A stretch of 64,000 bases of DNA from Terrirubrum flagellatum (GCF_022059845.1 NZ_CP091851.1:5197501-5261500); one strand, 5' to 3'; counted from the first letter of the stretch, positions 44,223 through 53,568 are shown. Translations and numbers: made by a program. The notes: generated by a model not told the origin, from the sequence alone.

Positions 44223-47200
44223 ATGACGAACGCCCCGCTCCACACGGTTCATCTCGACGACAAATACGATCTCACGAAGAAGCGCGTGTTTCTGACGGGC
44301 ACGCAGGCGGTCGTGCGCCTGATGATGATGCAACAGGAGCGCGACAAGCGCGCCGGTCTCAACACCGGCGGCTTCGTCTCGGGCTATCGCGGCTCGCCGC
44401 TCGGCGGGCTCGACCAGCAGTTCATCCGCGCGCGGAAACTGCTCGAACCTCGCAACATCGTGTTCAAGCCGGGCCTCAACGAAGAGCTTGCGGCGACGGC
44501 GCTGTGGGGCAGCCAGCAGGCGACCATGCGCGGCGAAGGCGCGGTCGATGGGGTCTTCGGCGTCTGGTACGGCAAGGGCCCCGGCGTCGACCGCTGCTCC
44601 GACGTGTTCCGCCACGCCAATCTCGCCGGCACGGACCGCCATGGCGGCGTGATCGCCATGATGGGCGATGATCACACGGCGGAATCCTCGACCACGGCGC
44701 ATCAGTCGGAATTCTCCTTCGTCGATGTGATGATCCCGATCCTCAATCCCGCCGGCGTGCAGGAGATTCTGGATTACGGCCTCTATGGCTTCGCCATGAG
44801 CCGCTATTGCGGCAGCTGGACGGCGATGAAGCTGGTCAAGGACAATGTGGAATCGACGGCGTCCGTCGATGGTTCGCTTGATCGCGTGAAGATCATCATT
44901 CCCGGCGACGACGAATTCCAGATGCCGCAAGGCGGCCTCAATATTCGCGCGAGCGACGTGGTCGCGATGCTGGAGCAGGAAGCGCGGCTGCAGGAATACA
45001 AGCGCGATGCGATGCTCGCTTTCATCCGCGCCAACAAGATCAATCATCTCGTGACGCATGGCGGCAAGAATCCGCGCATCGGAATCATCACGACGGGCAA
45101 GAGCTATCTCGATCTCCGGCAGGCGTGGGACGATCTCGGCATCGACGAGGTGCGCGCGAATGATCTCGGCATCCGCGTCTACAAGGTCGGCTGCCCCTGG
45201 CCGCTCAGCCGTCGCGAGCTGATGGAGTTCGCGACGGGCCTCGACATGATCATGGTGGTCGAGGAGAAGCGCTCACTCATCGAAGTGCAGGTGCGCGAGG
45301 AGCTTTACGGCACCGGCGTCGAGCCCATCGTCGTCGGCAAGAAGGACGAGCAGGGCCAGTGGCTCTTCCCGGTGAAGGGTGCGCTCGATCCGAACGACAT
45401 CGGCGTCGCTCTCGGCGAACGCATCCTGAAATACACGCCGTCGAACGAGATCGCGGCGCGCGTCGACAAGCTGCGTCAGGCGCAGAAGCGTCTCGCCGAG
45501 ACGCAGGACGCGGCGCAGCGCACGCCCTATTTCTGCTCGGGCTGCCCGCACAACACCTCGACGAAAATTCCCGAGGGATCGCGCGCCTATGCCGGCATCG
45601 GCTGCCATTTCATGGTGCAGTGGATGGATCGTGATACGGTCGGCTTCACGGCGATGGGCGGCGAGGGTGCCAATTGGGTCGGCGAGCAGTGGTTCTCGAA
45701 GCGGGGCCACATCTTCCAGAATCTTGGCGACGGCACCTACAGCCATTCCGGTTCGCTCGCGATCCGCTTCGCCATCGCGAGCGGCGCGAACATGACCTAC
45801 AAGATCCTGTTCAACGACGCTGTCGCGATGACCGGCGGGCAGGCGCTCGACAACAATCTGACCCCGCAGATGATCGCCAACCAGATCGCGGCCGAGGGCG
45901 TAAAGAAGATTGCGGTCGTCACCGACGAGCCGTGGAAATATGACGGCTCGCACGGCTCGTTCCCGACCGGCGTCACGGTTCATCATCGTGACGAATTGAT
46001 CGCGGTGCAGAAGGAGCTTGCCGAGACGAAGGGCGTCACGGCGATGATCTATGACCAGACCTGCGCCGCCGAGAAACGCCGGCGCCGCAAGCGCGGCGAA
46101 TTCCCCGATCCCGACAAACGTGTGATCATCAACGAGCTGGTCTGCGAAGGCTGCGGCGATTGCGGCGTGCAGTCGAACTGCGTCTCGGTGCAGCCGCTCG
46201 ACACCGAATTCGGCCGCAAGCGGCAGATCGACCAGTCGAACTGCAACAAGGATTTCTCCTGCGTGAAGGGCTTCTGCCCGTCCTTCGTCACCGTGCATGG
46301 CGCGAAGGTGAAGAAGGCCGAGGTGAAGCGCGCCGATGTTGGCGGCCTCGCTTCGATCGAATTGCCCGAGCCTGTGATTCCTGAACTCAGTCATCAGCCT
46401 TTCGGCGTGATCGTCACCGGCGTCGGCGGCACCGGCGTTGTCACCGTCGGCGCGATCCTCGGCATGGCCGCGCATCTCGAAGGCAAAGGCCTCGGCATGA
46501 TCGACATGGCCGGCCTCGCCCAGAAGGGCGGCGCGGTCTACAGCTATGTGAAGCTCGCGGCTTCGCCCGACGACATCCATGCGATCCGCATCGGCGCCGG
46601 CCATGCCGATCTCGTGCTGGGTTGCGATCTCGTCGTTTCCGGCACCAAGAAGGTTCTCGCTGGCGTGAAGCAGGGCGAAACGGCCGTCTTCGTGAACACC
46701 GCCGAGATCATGCCGGGCGACTTCACACGCAAGGCTGACTTTTCGCTGCCGGCCGAGCGCGTGAAGCGCGCCATCATCGCCGCCGCCGGCGAACAGAATG
46801 TCGAGATGATCGACGCGACGTCGATCGCGACGGGAATTCTCGGCAACGCCATCGCAGCCAACATGTTCCTGCTCGGCCTCGCCTACCAGTCCGGCAAGGT
46901 GCCGCTGACGGGCGAAGCGATCGAGAAGGCGATCGAACTCAATGGCGAAGCCGTGAAGATGAATCTCGAGGCGTTCCGCTGGGGACGTCGCGCGGCGGTG
47001 GATCGCGCCGCGATCGAGGCGCTGGTCGAGCCGTTGAAGGCGCCGACCAAGGCGCGCCATCTCTCGCAGTCGCTCGACGAGATCATCGCGCGTCGCGTCG
47101 AATTCCTTAACGCCTACCAGAACGCGGCCTACGCCGAGCGCTATCGCGCGCTTGTCGAGAAGGTCCGCGCCGCGGAGAAGTCGCGCGCGCCGGGGAAGAG

Positions 47201-47732
47201 CGGCCTTACCGATGCGGTCGCGCGCTATCTCTTCAAGCTGATGGCGATCAAGGATGAGTATGAGGTGGCGCGCCTCTATACCGACGGCGCCTTCATGAAG
47301 CAGCTCAACGCGACCTTCGAAGGCGATATGCGCTTCGAGTTCCATCTCGCGCCGCCGCTGCTGTCGCGGCCTGATCCCACGACCGGCCTGCCGCGCAAGA
47401 TGAGCTTCGGCCCCTGGATGATGAAGGCGTTCGGCCTGCTCGCGCGCATGAAGGGCTTGCGCGGCACATGGCTCGACATTTTCGGCAAAACCGCCGAGCG
47501 GCGCATGGAGCGTCAGCTCATCGCGGACTATGAGAAGCTGCTCGACGAGATCATGACGAAGCTCGACGCCGATAATCACGCGCTCGCCGTCGCGCTCGCC
47601 GCGATCCCGGAGAAGATCCGCGGCTTCGGCCATGTGAAGGAGCGGCATCTGAAGGCGGCGAAGGCCGAGGAGGCGATGCTGCTCGACCAGTTCCGCGCCG
47701 CTCCCCAGCCGGCGAAGCTGGCGGCGGAATAA
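44223..47732 (+). CDS. Indolepyruvate:ferredoxin oxidoreductase family protein (fused alpha-beta)
   Basis: The 1169-residue fused enzyme has an N-terminal TPP/pyrimidine region and a Cys-Ser-Gly-Cys-Pro-His motif near residue 437. A TPP-binding Gly-Asp-Gly-Thr-Tyr-Ser-His-Ser-Gly lies near 502, ferredoxin-type cysteines Cys-Glu-Gly-Cys-Gly-Asp-Cys near 640, and a gamma-type domain starting Gly-Val-Gly-Gly-Thr-Gly-Val-Val near 733. Such enzymes oxidatively decarboxylate aryl or branched 2-oxoacids to acyl-CoA. GGAGG at 44212-44216 supports ATG 44223. The acyl-CoA ligases and Liv transporter downstream suggest amino-acid or aryl-acid catabolism. Confidence 0.92.
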   Translation: MTNAPLHTVHLDDKYDLTKKRVFLTGTQAVVRLMMMQQERDKRAGLNTGGFVSGYRGSPLGGLDQQFIRARKLLEPRNIVFKPGLNEELAATALWGSQQATMRGEGAVDGVFGVWYGKGPGVDRCSDVFRHANLAGTDRHGGVIAMMGDDHTAESSTTAHQSEFSFVDVMIPILNPAGVQEILDYGLYGFAMSRYCGSWTAMKLVKDNVESTASVDGSLDRVKIIIPGDDEFQMPQGGLNIRASDVVAMLEQEARLQEYKRDAMLAFIRANKINHLVTHGGKNPRIGIITTGKSYLDLRQAWDDLGIDEVRANDLGIRVYKVGCPWPLSRRELMEFATGLDMIMVVEEKRSLIEVQVREELYGTGVEPIVVGKKDEQGQWLFPVKGALDPNDIGVALGERILKYTPSNEIAARVDKLRQAQKRLAETQDAAQRTPYFCSGCPHNTSTKIPEGSRAYAGIGCHFMVQWMDRDTVGFTAMGGEGANWVGEQWFSKRGHIFQNLGDGTYSHSGSLAIRFAIASGANMTYKILFNDAVAMTGGQALDNNLTPQMIANQIAAEGVKKIAVVTDEPWKYDGSHGSFPTGVTVHHRDELIAVQKELAETKGVTAMIYDQTCAAEKRRRRKRGEFPDPDKRVIINELVCEGCGDCGVQSNCVSVQPLDTEFGRKRQIDQSNCNKDFSCVKGFCPSFVTVHGAKVKKAEVKRADVGGLASIELPEPVIPELSHQPFGVIVTGVGGTGVVTVGAILGMAAHLEGKGLGMIDMAGLAQKGGAVYSYVKLAASPDDIHAIRIGAGHADLVLGCDLVVSGTKKVLAGVKQGETAVFVNTAEIMPGDFTRKADFSLPAERVKRAIIAAAGEQNVEMIDATSIATGILGNAIAANMFLLGLAYQSGKVPLTGEAIEKAIELNGEAVKMNLEAFRWGRRAAVDRAAIEALVEPLKAPTKARHLSQSLDEIIARRVEFLNAYQNAAYAERYRALVEKVRAAEKSRAPGKSGLTDAVARYLFKLMAIKDEYEVARLYTDGAFMKQLNATFEGDMRFEFHLAPPLLSRPDPTTGLPRKMSFGPWMMKAFGLLARMKGLRGTWLDIFGKTAERRMERQLIADYEKLLDEIMTKLDADNHALAVALAAIPEKIRGFGHVKERHLKAAKAEEAMLLDQFRAAPQPAKLAAE

Positions 47733-47786
47733 GGCTATGCGCCGTTGTTGCGATGCTGAGATAGAGGGCGATCGACAGCTACAATT

Positions 47787-47840
47787 TTCACCCTCCCCTT
47801 GAGGGGGAGGGTCGACGCCGGAGGCGTCGGGGTGGGGTGA
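47787..47840. repeat. Left inverted repeat of the DUF559 cassette
   Basis: This 54-nt element is 52/54 identical to the reverse complement of 48223-48276. It contains two internal palindromes: CCCTCCCC..GGGGAGGG and CGACGCC..GGCGTCG. It ends nine bases before the DUF559 start codon. Confidence 0.9.
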
Positions 47841-47849
47841 TCGCCAACC

Positions 47850-48275
47850 ATGAAGCGACGCATTTCCGATTTTCGTCGCGCCAATGCATCGCGATTGCGC
47901 GCGTCTCAGACGGATGCCGAACAAAAGCTGTGGCGAGCGCTCGACCGGGTCCCAACATTTCGCACACATTTCAGACGACAGGTTCCGCTTGGCTCCTATA
48001 TCGCGGATTTCGCTTGTCTCGCTGCGCGGCTGGTCATCGAACTCGACGGCGGCCAGCATGCTGAAGAAGCGCAGGCGCATCACGACGCTGTGCGGACGAA
48101 ATGGCTTGAGCGCGAAGGCTATCGCGTGGTTCGATTCTGGAATGACGATGTCCTGAGCGACATCGAAAGCGTGCTCGATACGATTTACGCCGCAATGTAT
48201 GGCTCGACCGAGCCTTACGAGTTCACCCCACCCCGACGCCTTCGGCGTCGACCCTCCCCCTCCAGGGGAGGGTGA
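47850..48275 (+). CDS. DUF559 (Vsr-like) endonuclease-fold protein
   Basis: The 141-residue protein is a DUF559 member, a family related to Vsr-type PD-(D/E)XK endonucleases. Candidate catalytic residues are Asp53 in Tyr-Ile-Ala-Asp-Phe-Ala and Glu64-Leu-Asp66 followed by Gly-Gly-Gln-His70. Arg-Arg-Gln-Val-Pro-Leu-Gly and a C-terminal Val-Arg-Phe-Trp-Asn-Asp complete the fold. The gene lies exactly between two inverted 54-nt repeats. Its last 16 residues (about 126-141, Arg/Pro/Ser-rich) and its stop codon are encoded by the right repeat. Cellular function is unknown; no methylase or transposase is adjacent. Confidence 0.85.
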   Translation: MKRRISDFRRANASRLRASQTDAEQKLWRALDRVPTFRTHFRRQVPLGSYIADFACLAARLVIELDGGQHAEEAQAHHDAVRTKWLEREGYRVVRFWNDDVLSDIESVLDTIYAAMYGSTEPYEFTPPRRLRRRPSPSRGG

Positions 48276-48276
48276 A
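48223..48276. repeat. Right inverted repeat of the DUF559 cassette
   Basis: Reverse complement of 47787-47840 with two mismatches (the loop positions of both internal hairpins). It overlaps the end of the DUF559 gene. I see no direct target-site duplication outside the two repeats. Confidence 0.9.
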
Positions 48277-48377
48277 GATCCTGCCTATTCGCAGCTTCTT
48301 CGATCGTCGGCGCGTCAGCCGAGGGCGTTCAGACCCGGCTTCATCCTTGCCTCCCGCCTTGCCCTGCCGCATGACTG

Positions 48378-49079
48378 GTGGAGGCGCCGCCAGCGGAATC
48401 AGGCTTGATCTCACTTGAGCATCTCGACGCGATCGCGGTCTGGGCGGTCGATCTGACCGAGGAGGAGCGGGAGCGGGCGCGGCGCGGCATCATCGAGCGC
48501 GATTACGCCAAGGGCTCCTATATCTGCCATCGCGGCGACCGGCTGGATTACTGGACCTCCGTCGTCACCGGGCTCGTGAAGCTCGGCGCCGTCTCGGCGC
48601 AAGGCAAGTCGATCACGCTGGCGGGGCTCGGGCCGACGGACTGGTTCGGCGAAGGCTCGATGATCAAGGACGAGCCGCGCAAATATGATCTCTTCGCGCT
48701 GCGCGACACGCGCCTCGCGATGATGGATCGCAAGACGTTCAACTGGCTGTTCCAGCATAGCGTTGGCTTGAACCATTATCTCGTGCGCCAGTTCAACGAG
48801 CGGCTTGGCCAGTTCATCGGCAAGGTGGAGCAGGATCGTTCGCTCGGCCCCGCCGGGCGTCTCGCGCGCGCTCTGCTGCAGCTCATCAATCCGGTGGGAC
48901 GGCCGAAGAAGAACGGCGTCGTCGCGATCAGCCAGGAAGAGCTTGGCCTTCTCGCCGGCATCTCGCGTCCGGCGGCGAACAAGGCGATCCGCGATCTCGA
49001 AACGCGCGGCCTGATCCGCACCGAGCCCGAAGGCGTGCGCGTGCTCGATCATGTCGCGCTGGAGAATTTTGAAGACTAA
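48378..49079 (+). CDS. Crp/Fnr-family transcriptional regulator
   Basis: The protein (up to 233 residues) has a cyclic-nucleotide-binding jelly roll (about 15-125, with Gly-Leu-Gly-Pro-Thr-Asp-Trp-Phe-Gly-Glu-Gly). A dimer helix and a winged HTH follow (about 165-215: Ser-Gln-Glu-Glu-Leu-Gly-Leu-Leu-Ala-Gly-Ile-Ser-Arg-Pro-Ala-Ala-Asn-Lys). It has no Fnr-type N-terminal cysteine cluster. It lies directly before the acyl-CoA synthetase/Liv genes, so it probably controls them. The start is uncertain: GTG 48378 or TTG 48405. Confidence 0.85.
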   Translation: MEAPPAESGLISLEHLDAIAVWAVDLTEEERERARRGIIERDYAKGSYICHRGDRLDYWTSVVTGLVKLGAVSAQGKSITLAGLGPTDWFGEGSMIKDEPRKYDLFALRDTRLAMMDRKTFNWLFQHSVGLNHYLVRQFNERLGQFIGKVEQDRSLGPAGRLARALLQLINPVGRPKKNGVVAISQEELGLLAGISRPAANKAIRDLETRGLIRTEPEGVRVLDHVALENFED

Positions 49080-49283
49080 GGGCGGATAGCGGCGCCTGAG
49101 GCGCGCCCGCCTTTCGTCGCGCTTGTGAAGCGCGCATTCCCGCCGCAGACTATCCAAACAGAAGCTGTCTGTCTGTCAAGCCGTTGCTTGTGAAGGCGGG
49201 CGAAGGCCGCGACAACAGGCCCAACGATCCGGCGCGAGGGCCGGCGACAAGAACCGCCGAAGGCGGATCAGGGGAGGTTTGGC

Positions 49284-51254
49284 GTGACGACGGCGGAAAC
49301 GTCCGGCGACACATTTCCGAAACTCGTCGCGCGCAATGCGACGACACGCGGAGGCCGGCCGGCCTACCGGCTGAAGGACCTCGGCATCTGGCAGCAATGG
49401 AGCTGGGCCGAGATTCACGAGACCAGCCGCGCTTTCGCACTCGGCCTCGCAGCGCTCGGCCTGAAGGCCGGCGACAAGATCGCGATCATCGGCGCCAACC
49501 GGCCGAAGCTCTATCTCGCGATGATGGCGGCCCAGTCGCTTGGCGCGATCCCCGTGCCTGTCTATGCCGACTCCGTCGCTGACGAGATGGCCTATGTGCT
49601 CGATCACGCCGAAGTCGCGATGGCGGCGGTGCAGGATCAGGAGCAGGTCGACAAGATTGTCTCCGTCGCCGAACGCACGCCGCGACTTGCTCAAATTGTC
49701 TATGATGAGCCGCGGGGCCTGCGCGACTATGACCATGCGCGCTTGGCGCCGATCGATCAGGTGATCGAGGAGGGCCGCGAGATCGCAAAGCGAGACGCGG
49801 CCGCAGTGGCGCGGCTCGACGCGTCGATCTCGGGCGGAAAAGGCAGCGATCTCGCCGTCATTCTCTATACGTCCGGCACCACGGGCCGCCCGAAGGGCGT
49901 GATGCTCACTTATGACAATCTGATTGCGGGCTCGTTGATCGGAATCGAGTTCGATGGGCTCAACGAGAGCGACGAGATCATCGCCTATCTCCCCATGGCG
50001 TGGGTGGGCGATCACGTCTTCTCCTATGCGCAGTCGATCATCGCCGGCTATTGCGTGAATTGCCCGGAGAGCGCCGAAACCGTCGTTGATGACAGGCGTG
50101 AGATCGGCACCACCTACGCTTTTGCGCCGCCGCGCGTGTTCGAAACCATGCTGACGCTGACCATGGTGCGCATGGAGGATGCGGGGGCGATGAAGCGGCG
50201 CATGTTCCACTACTTCATCGACCATGCGCGCAAATATGGCGAGAAGATCCTGAACAGGGAGTCCGTTCCCTTCGTTCCGCGCGTGATCTACGCGCTCGGG
50301 AATCTCCTCGTCTATGCGCCGCTGCGCAACCGCTTCGGCCTCACCAAGATCAAGACGGGATATACGGCGGGCGAGGCGATCGGGCCTGAAATTTTCCGCT
50401 TCTTCCGCTCGATCGGCGTCAATCTCAAGCAGCTCTACGGCCAGACGGAAGCGTCGGTCTACATCACCATGCAGCCGAACGCCGAGATCAAGGCGGATAC
50501 GGTGGGGTCGCCGGCGCCGCGCGTCGAGATCAAGATCGATGAGGCGGGCGAAGTGCTCTATCGTTCGCCCGGCGTGTTCGCCGGCTATTTCAAGGACGAA
50601 CAGAAAACGGCGGAAACCAAGACGGCGGACGGGTTCGTGCGCTCCGGCGACGCGGGATTCTTTGACTCCCAGGGGCATCTGAAAATCATCGATCGCGCCA
50701 AGGATGTGGGAAAACTCAATGACGGCGCTCTGTTCCCCCCGAAATACATCGAGAACAAGCTGAAATTCTATCCCAACATCAAGGAGGCGGTCGCGTTCGG
50801 GCAGGGCCGCGATCATGTCGCCTGCTTCATCAATATCGATCTCGTGGCGGTGGGAAGCTGGGCCGAAAGAAACAATGTGATCTACGCCAGCTATCAGGAG
50901 CTCGCCGGTCATCCGCAAGTTTATGCGATGATCGAGAAGCATGTGGAGGAGGTGAACCGATCGCTTAGCATCGAGCCTGCGATGGGCGGCGCGCAGATCA
51001 GCCGTTTCCTCATTCTCCACAAGGAGCTCGATGCGGATGACGGCGAACTCACGCGCACGCAGAAGGTGCGCCGCGGTTTCATCGCCGAGCGTTATGCGCC
51101 TTTGGTGGCGGCGCTCTATGACGGCTCGACGGAAGCCGATGTCTCGACCGAAGTCACCTTCGAGGACGGCCGCAAGGGCGTGATCGCGGCGCGCGTGAAA
51201 GTGCGCGACGTCAAGACCTATCCGGTGCCTGCGCGGCTGGAGGCGGCGGAATGA
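49284..51254 (+). CDS. AMP-forming acyl-CoA synthetase (long-chain type)
   Basis: The 656-residue ANL enzyme has the P-loop Tyr-Thr-Ser-Gly-Thr-Thr-Gly-Arg-Pro-Lys-Gly near residue 195, a Tyr-Gly-Gln-Thr-Glu A5 motif near 390 and Ser-Gly-Asp in the A7 region, followed by Ile-Ile-Asp-Arg-Ala-Lys-Asp. Its size and the Lys-Tyr-Ile-Glu-Asn-Lys C-terminal start resemble long-chain fatty-acid-CoA ligases that occur in Liv-type ABC operons, where they activate an imported carboxylic acid. GTG 49284 follows GGGGAGG. It overlaps the next ATPase by four bases. Confidence 0.87.
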   Translation: MTTAETSGDTFPKLVARNATTRGGRPAYRLKDLGIWQQWSWAEIHETSRAFALGLAALGLKAGDKIAIIGANRPKLYLAMMAAQSLGAIPVPVYADSVADEMAYVLDHAEVAMAAVQDQEQVDKIVSVAERTPRLAQIVYDEPRGLRDYDHARLAPIDQVIEEGREIAKRDAAAVARLDASISGGKGSDLAVILYTSGTTGRPKGVMLTYDNLIAGSLIGIEFDGLNESDEIIAYLPMAWVGDHVFSYAQSIIAGYCVNCPESAETVVDDRREIGTTYAFAPPRVFETMLTLTMVRMEDAGAMKRRMFHYFIDHARKYGEKILNRESVPFVPRVIYALGNLLVYAPLRNRFGLTKIKTGYTAGEAIGPEIFRFFRSIGVNLKQLYGQTEASVYITMQPNAEIKADTVGSPAPRVEIKIDEAGEVLYRSPGVFAGYFKDEQKTAETKTADGFVRSGDAGFFDSQGHLKIIDRAKDVGKLNDGALFPPKYIENKLKFYPNIKEAVAFGQGRDHVACFINIDLVAVGSWAERNNVIYASYQELAGHPQVYAMIEKHVEEVNRSLSIEPAMGGAQISRFLILHKELDADDGELTRTQKVRRGFIAERYAPLVAALYDGSTEADVSTEVTFEDGRKGVIAARVKVRDVKTYPVPARLEAAE

Positions 51255-52066
51255 ACGCGCCCGTCAAGATGCCCGTCGAAGGCGCGCCGCTCAGCAAAGG
51301 CGAGACGCTGCTCGCGGTCGAGAACGTGTCGCTTTCCTTCGGCGGCGTGAAGGCGATCCGCGACGTGTCGTTCGATATCCGCAAGGGCGAGATTCGCGCG
51401 ATCATCGGCCCGAACGGCGCCGGCAAGACTTCGATGCTCAACTGCATCAACGGATTCTATCATCCGCAATCAGGCCGCATCACCTTCAAGGGTAAGGCGC
51501 GCGCCCGCATGCGGCCCTATGAGGCGGCGAGCCAGGGCATCGCGCGCACCTTCCAGAATGTCGCCTTGTTCAAGGGCATGTCGACGCTCGACAACATCAT
51601 GGTCGGGCGCACGCTCAAGATGTCGACGCCTTTCTTCTGGCAGATATGGCGGCATGGTCCCGCGATGAAGGAGGAAATCGCCCATCGCGCCGTGGTCGAG
51701 GACATCATCGACTTCCTGCAGATTCCGCATATCCGCAAAACGCCGGTCGGCAAGCTGCCTTACGGCTTGCAGAAGCGCGTCGAGCTGGCGCGCGCGCTGG
51801 CGATGCAGCCGGAGCTGCTGCTGCTTGATGAGCCCATGGCCGGCATGAATCTCGAGGAGAAAGAGGATATGTGCCGCTTCATCCTCGATGTGAACAATCA
51901 GTTCGGCACGACCATCGCGCTGATCGAGCACGATATGGGCGTGGTGATGGATCTGTCCGACCGCGTCGTGGTGCTCGAATATGGCCGCAAGATCGCGGAT
52001 GGAACGCCTGCGGACGTGAAGAGCGACAGCCGCGTCATCGACGCCTATCTCGGTGTGGCGCATTGA
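51251..52066 (+). CDS. livG: Branched-chain-type ABC transporter ATPase (LivG-like)
   Basis: The 271-residue ATPase has Walker A Gly-Pro-Asn-Gly-Ala-Gly-Lys-Thr-Ser (about 56-64) and the LivG-type segment Gly-Ile-Ala-Arg-Thr-Phe-Gln-Asn. Instead of the common Leu-Ser-Gly-Gly-Gln signature it reads Leu-Pro-Tyr-Gly-Leu-Gln-Lys-Arg, which is normal for this branch, and Walker B is Leu-Leu-Leu-Leu-Asp-Glu-Pro. It is translationally coupled to the synthetase (ATGA). Confidence 0.9.
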   Translation: MNAPVKMPVEGAPLSKGETLLAVENVSLSFGGVKAIRDVSFDIRKGEIRAIIGPNGAGKTSMLNCINGFYHPQSGRITFKGKARARMRPYEAASQGIARTFQNVALFKGMSTLDNIMVGRTLKMSTPFFWQIWRHGPAMKEEIAHRAVVEDIIDFLQIPHIRKTPVGKLPYGLQKRVELARALAMQPELLLLDEPMAGMNLEEKEDMCRFILDVNNQFGTTIALIEHDMGVVMDLSDRVVVLEYGRKIADGTPADVKSDSRVIDAYLGVAH

Positions 52067-52073
52067 GGGGCGC

Positions 52074-53183
52074 ATGAGCGACGTCACGCTGAAATCCGAA
52101 CTCGCCGCCTTCCGCATGACGCCGGGATTGTGGGCGCTCGTCGGTCTTGCCGCCTTCATCCTCGTGCTTGTCGTGGGATCGCTGACGGGCGCGATCGACA
52201 AGGATGCGCTCCTCTACAAGGTGTTCATCGATCCCTTCGCGCAGATGGTCGATATGCCGGACCTTCTTGTGCAGACGCTGTGGGAAGGGCTTGTCGGCGG
52301 CGTTCTCTATGCGCTGATCGCGCTCGGCTTCGTGCTGATCTTCAAGGCCTCAGGCGTGTTCAATTTCGCGCAAGGCATCATGGTGGTGTTCGCGGGTCTC
52401 ACGCTTGTTGGCGGCTATGAAAAACTTGTGGCGCTTGGTCTCTCCGGCGAACTCGCCGCCTTCATCGCGCTCGCCGTCGCGGTGCTGGTGATGTTGCTGC
52501 TTGCCATCGGCGTCGAACGCGTGGTGCTCAGGCCGCTGGTCAATCAGCCCGACATCATCCTGTTCATGGCGACGTTCGGGCTCACCTATTTCCTGATCGG
52601 GCTTGGCGAAGCGATCTTCGGCGGCAATCCCAAGGTGATGATCGCCGACCAGCTTTTCCTGCCGCGCGGCGCCATCGACCTCAATATTCTCGGTGGGCGC
52701 GTCACCTTGCAGAAACTCGATATCGCGGCGGCGGTGATCGCGTCCGTGATGATCGCGGCGCTGGGCTTCTTCTTCCAGTATACGCGCATCGGCCGGGCGC
52801 TGCGCGCCGTCGCCGACAGCCACAAGGCGGCGCTCTCCGTCGGCATTTCGCTCAACCAGATCTGGGTGGTGGTGTGGTTCGCGGCCGGAGTCGTCGCGCT
52901 CGTTACCGGAATTATGTGGGGCGCGCGTTCGGACGTGTCGTTCGGCCTGCAGGTGATCGCGCTGAAGGCGCTGCCGGTGCTGATCCTCGGCGGCTTCACC
53001 TCGATTCCCGGCGCGATCGTCGGCGGGCTGATCATCGGCGTCGGCGAAAAGCTCGGCGAATTCTATTGGGGGCCGCTCGTCGGCGGCGCCGTCGAATCCT
53101 GGCTCGCCTACATCATCGCGCTGTTCTTCCTGCTGTTCCGGCCGCAGGGTCTGTTCGGCGACACCATCATCGAGAGAATCTGA
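52074..53183 (+). CDS. livH: Branched-chain-type ABC transporter permease (LivH-like)
   Basis: The 369-residue membrane protein has about nine hydrophobic segments and the LivH signature Ala-Leu-Ile-Ala-Leu-Gly-Phe-Val-Leu-Ile-Phe-Lys-Ala-Ser-Gly followed by Phe-Asn-Phe-Ala-Gln-Gly. The EAA-like loop Gly-Arg-Ala-Leu-Arg-Ala-Val-Ala-Asp contacts the ATPase. It is about 60 residues longer than typical LivH because of an N-terminal extension with one extra hydrophobic segment. ATG 52074 follows GAGGGG. Confidence 0.9.
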   Translation: MSDVTLKSELAAFRMTPGLWALVGLAAFILVLVVGSLTGAIDKDALLYKVFIDPFAQMVDMPDLLVQTLWEGLVGGVLYALIALGFVLIFKASGVFNFAQGIMVVFAGLTLVGGYEKLVALGLSGELAAFIALAVAVLVMLLLAIGVERVVLRPLVNQPDIILFMATFGLTYFLIGLGEAIFGGNPKVMIADQLFLPRGAIDLNILGGRVTLQKLDIAAAVIASVMIAALGFFFQYTRIGRALRAVADSHKAALSVGISLNQIWVVVWFAAGVVALVTGIMWGARSDVSFGLQVIALKALPVLILGGFTSIPGAIVGGLIIGVGEKLGEFYWGPLVGGAVESWLAYIIALFFLLFRPQGLFGDTIIERI

Positions 53184-53187
53184 CGCC

Positions 53188-53568
53188 ATGGCTCACAAAA
53201 GCCGTCTGGCCTGTCTGGTGATCGACTGCAAGACCACCGATCTCGACGAAGCGATCCGCTTCTGGGGCGGCGCGCTGGGCTATCCCGTCTATCGCAGCGA
53301 GGATGATCCCCGCTACGCCATCATCGAGACGCCGACCGATCAGCCGAAGATGCTGCTGCAAGCGGTTGATCACGACAGCCGCATTCATCTCGACATCGAA
53401 ACTGACGACAAGGGCGCCGAAGTCGCGCGACTCGAGGCGCTTGGCGCCAGGATCGTGGCGCGCATGAGCCGCTGGATCGTGATGGAGGCGCCGACCGGCC
53501 ATCGCTTCTGCGTGGTCAATCCGCAACGGCCCGACTTCGCCGCGCGCGCCCATGAGTGGAGCGAATGA
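53188..53568 (+). CDS. VOC (glyoxalase/dioxygenase fold) protein
   Basis: The 126-residue protein has the vicinal-oxygen-chelate pattern: Asp-Leu-Asp-Glu-Ala-Ile-Arg-Phe-Trp-Gly-Gly-Ala-Leu-Gly-Tyr at the start and Met-Glu-Ala-Pro-Thr-Gly-His-Arg-Phe-Cys-Val-Val near the end. A His-Leu-Asp-Ile-Glu metal-type segment lies between them. It starts four bases after livH stops. VOC proteins act as dioxygenases, lyases or binding proteins; a role in processing or sensing the imported compound is possible. Confidence 0.82.
   Translation: MAHKSRLACLVIDCKTTDLDEAIRFWGGALGYPVYRSEDDPRYAIIETPTDQPKMLLQAVDHDSRIHLDIETDDKGAEVARLEALGARIVARMSRWIVMEAPTGHRFCVVNPQRPDFAARAHEWSE

Noticed and set aside
45273-48083. 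A 936-codon minus-strand frame opposite the oxidoreductase and DUF559 genes
   Set aside because: Same reason: a composition-driven shadow crossing two real genes and a repeat.
47787-48276. Classical insertion sequence
   Set aside because: No DDE, Y1 or serine transposase and no target duplication. The only gene is DUF559, so it is reported as a repeat-endonuclease cassette instead.
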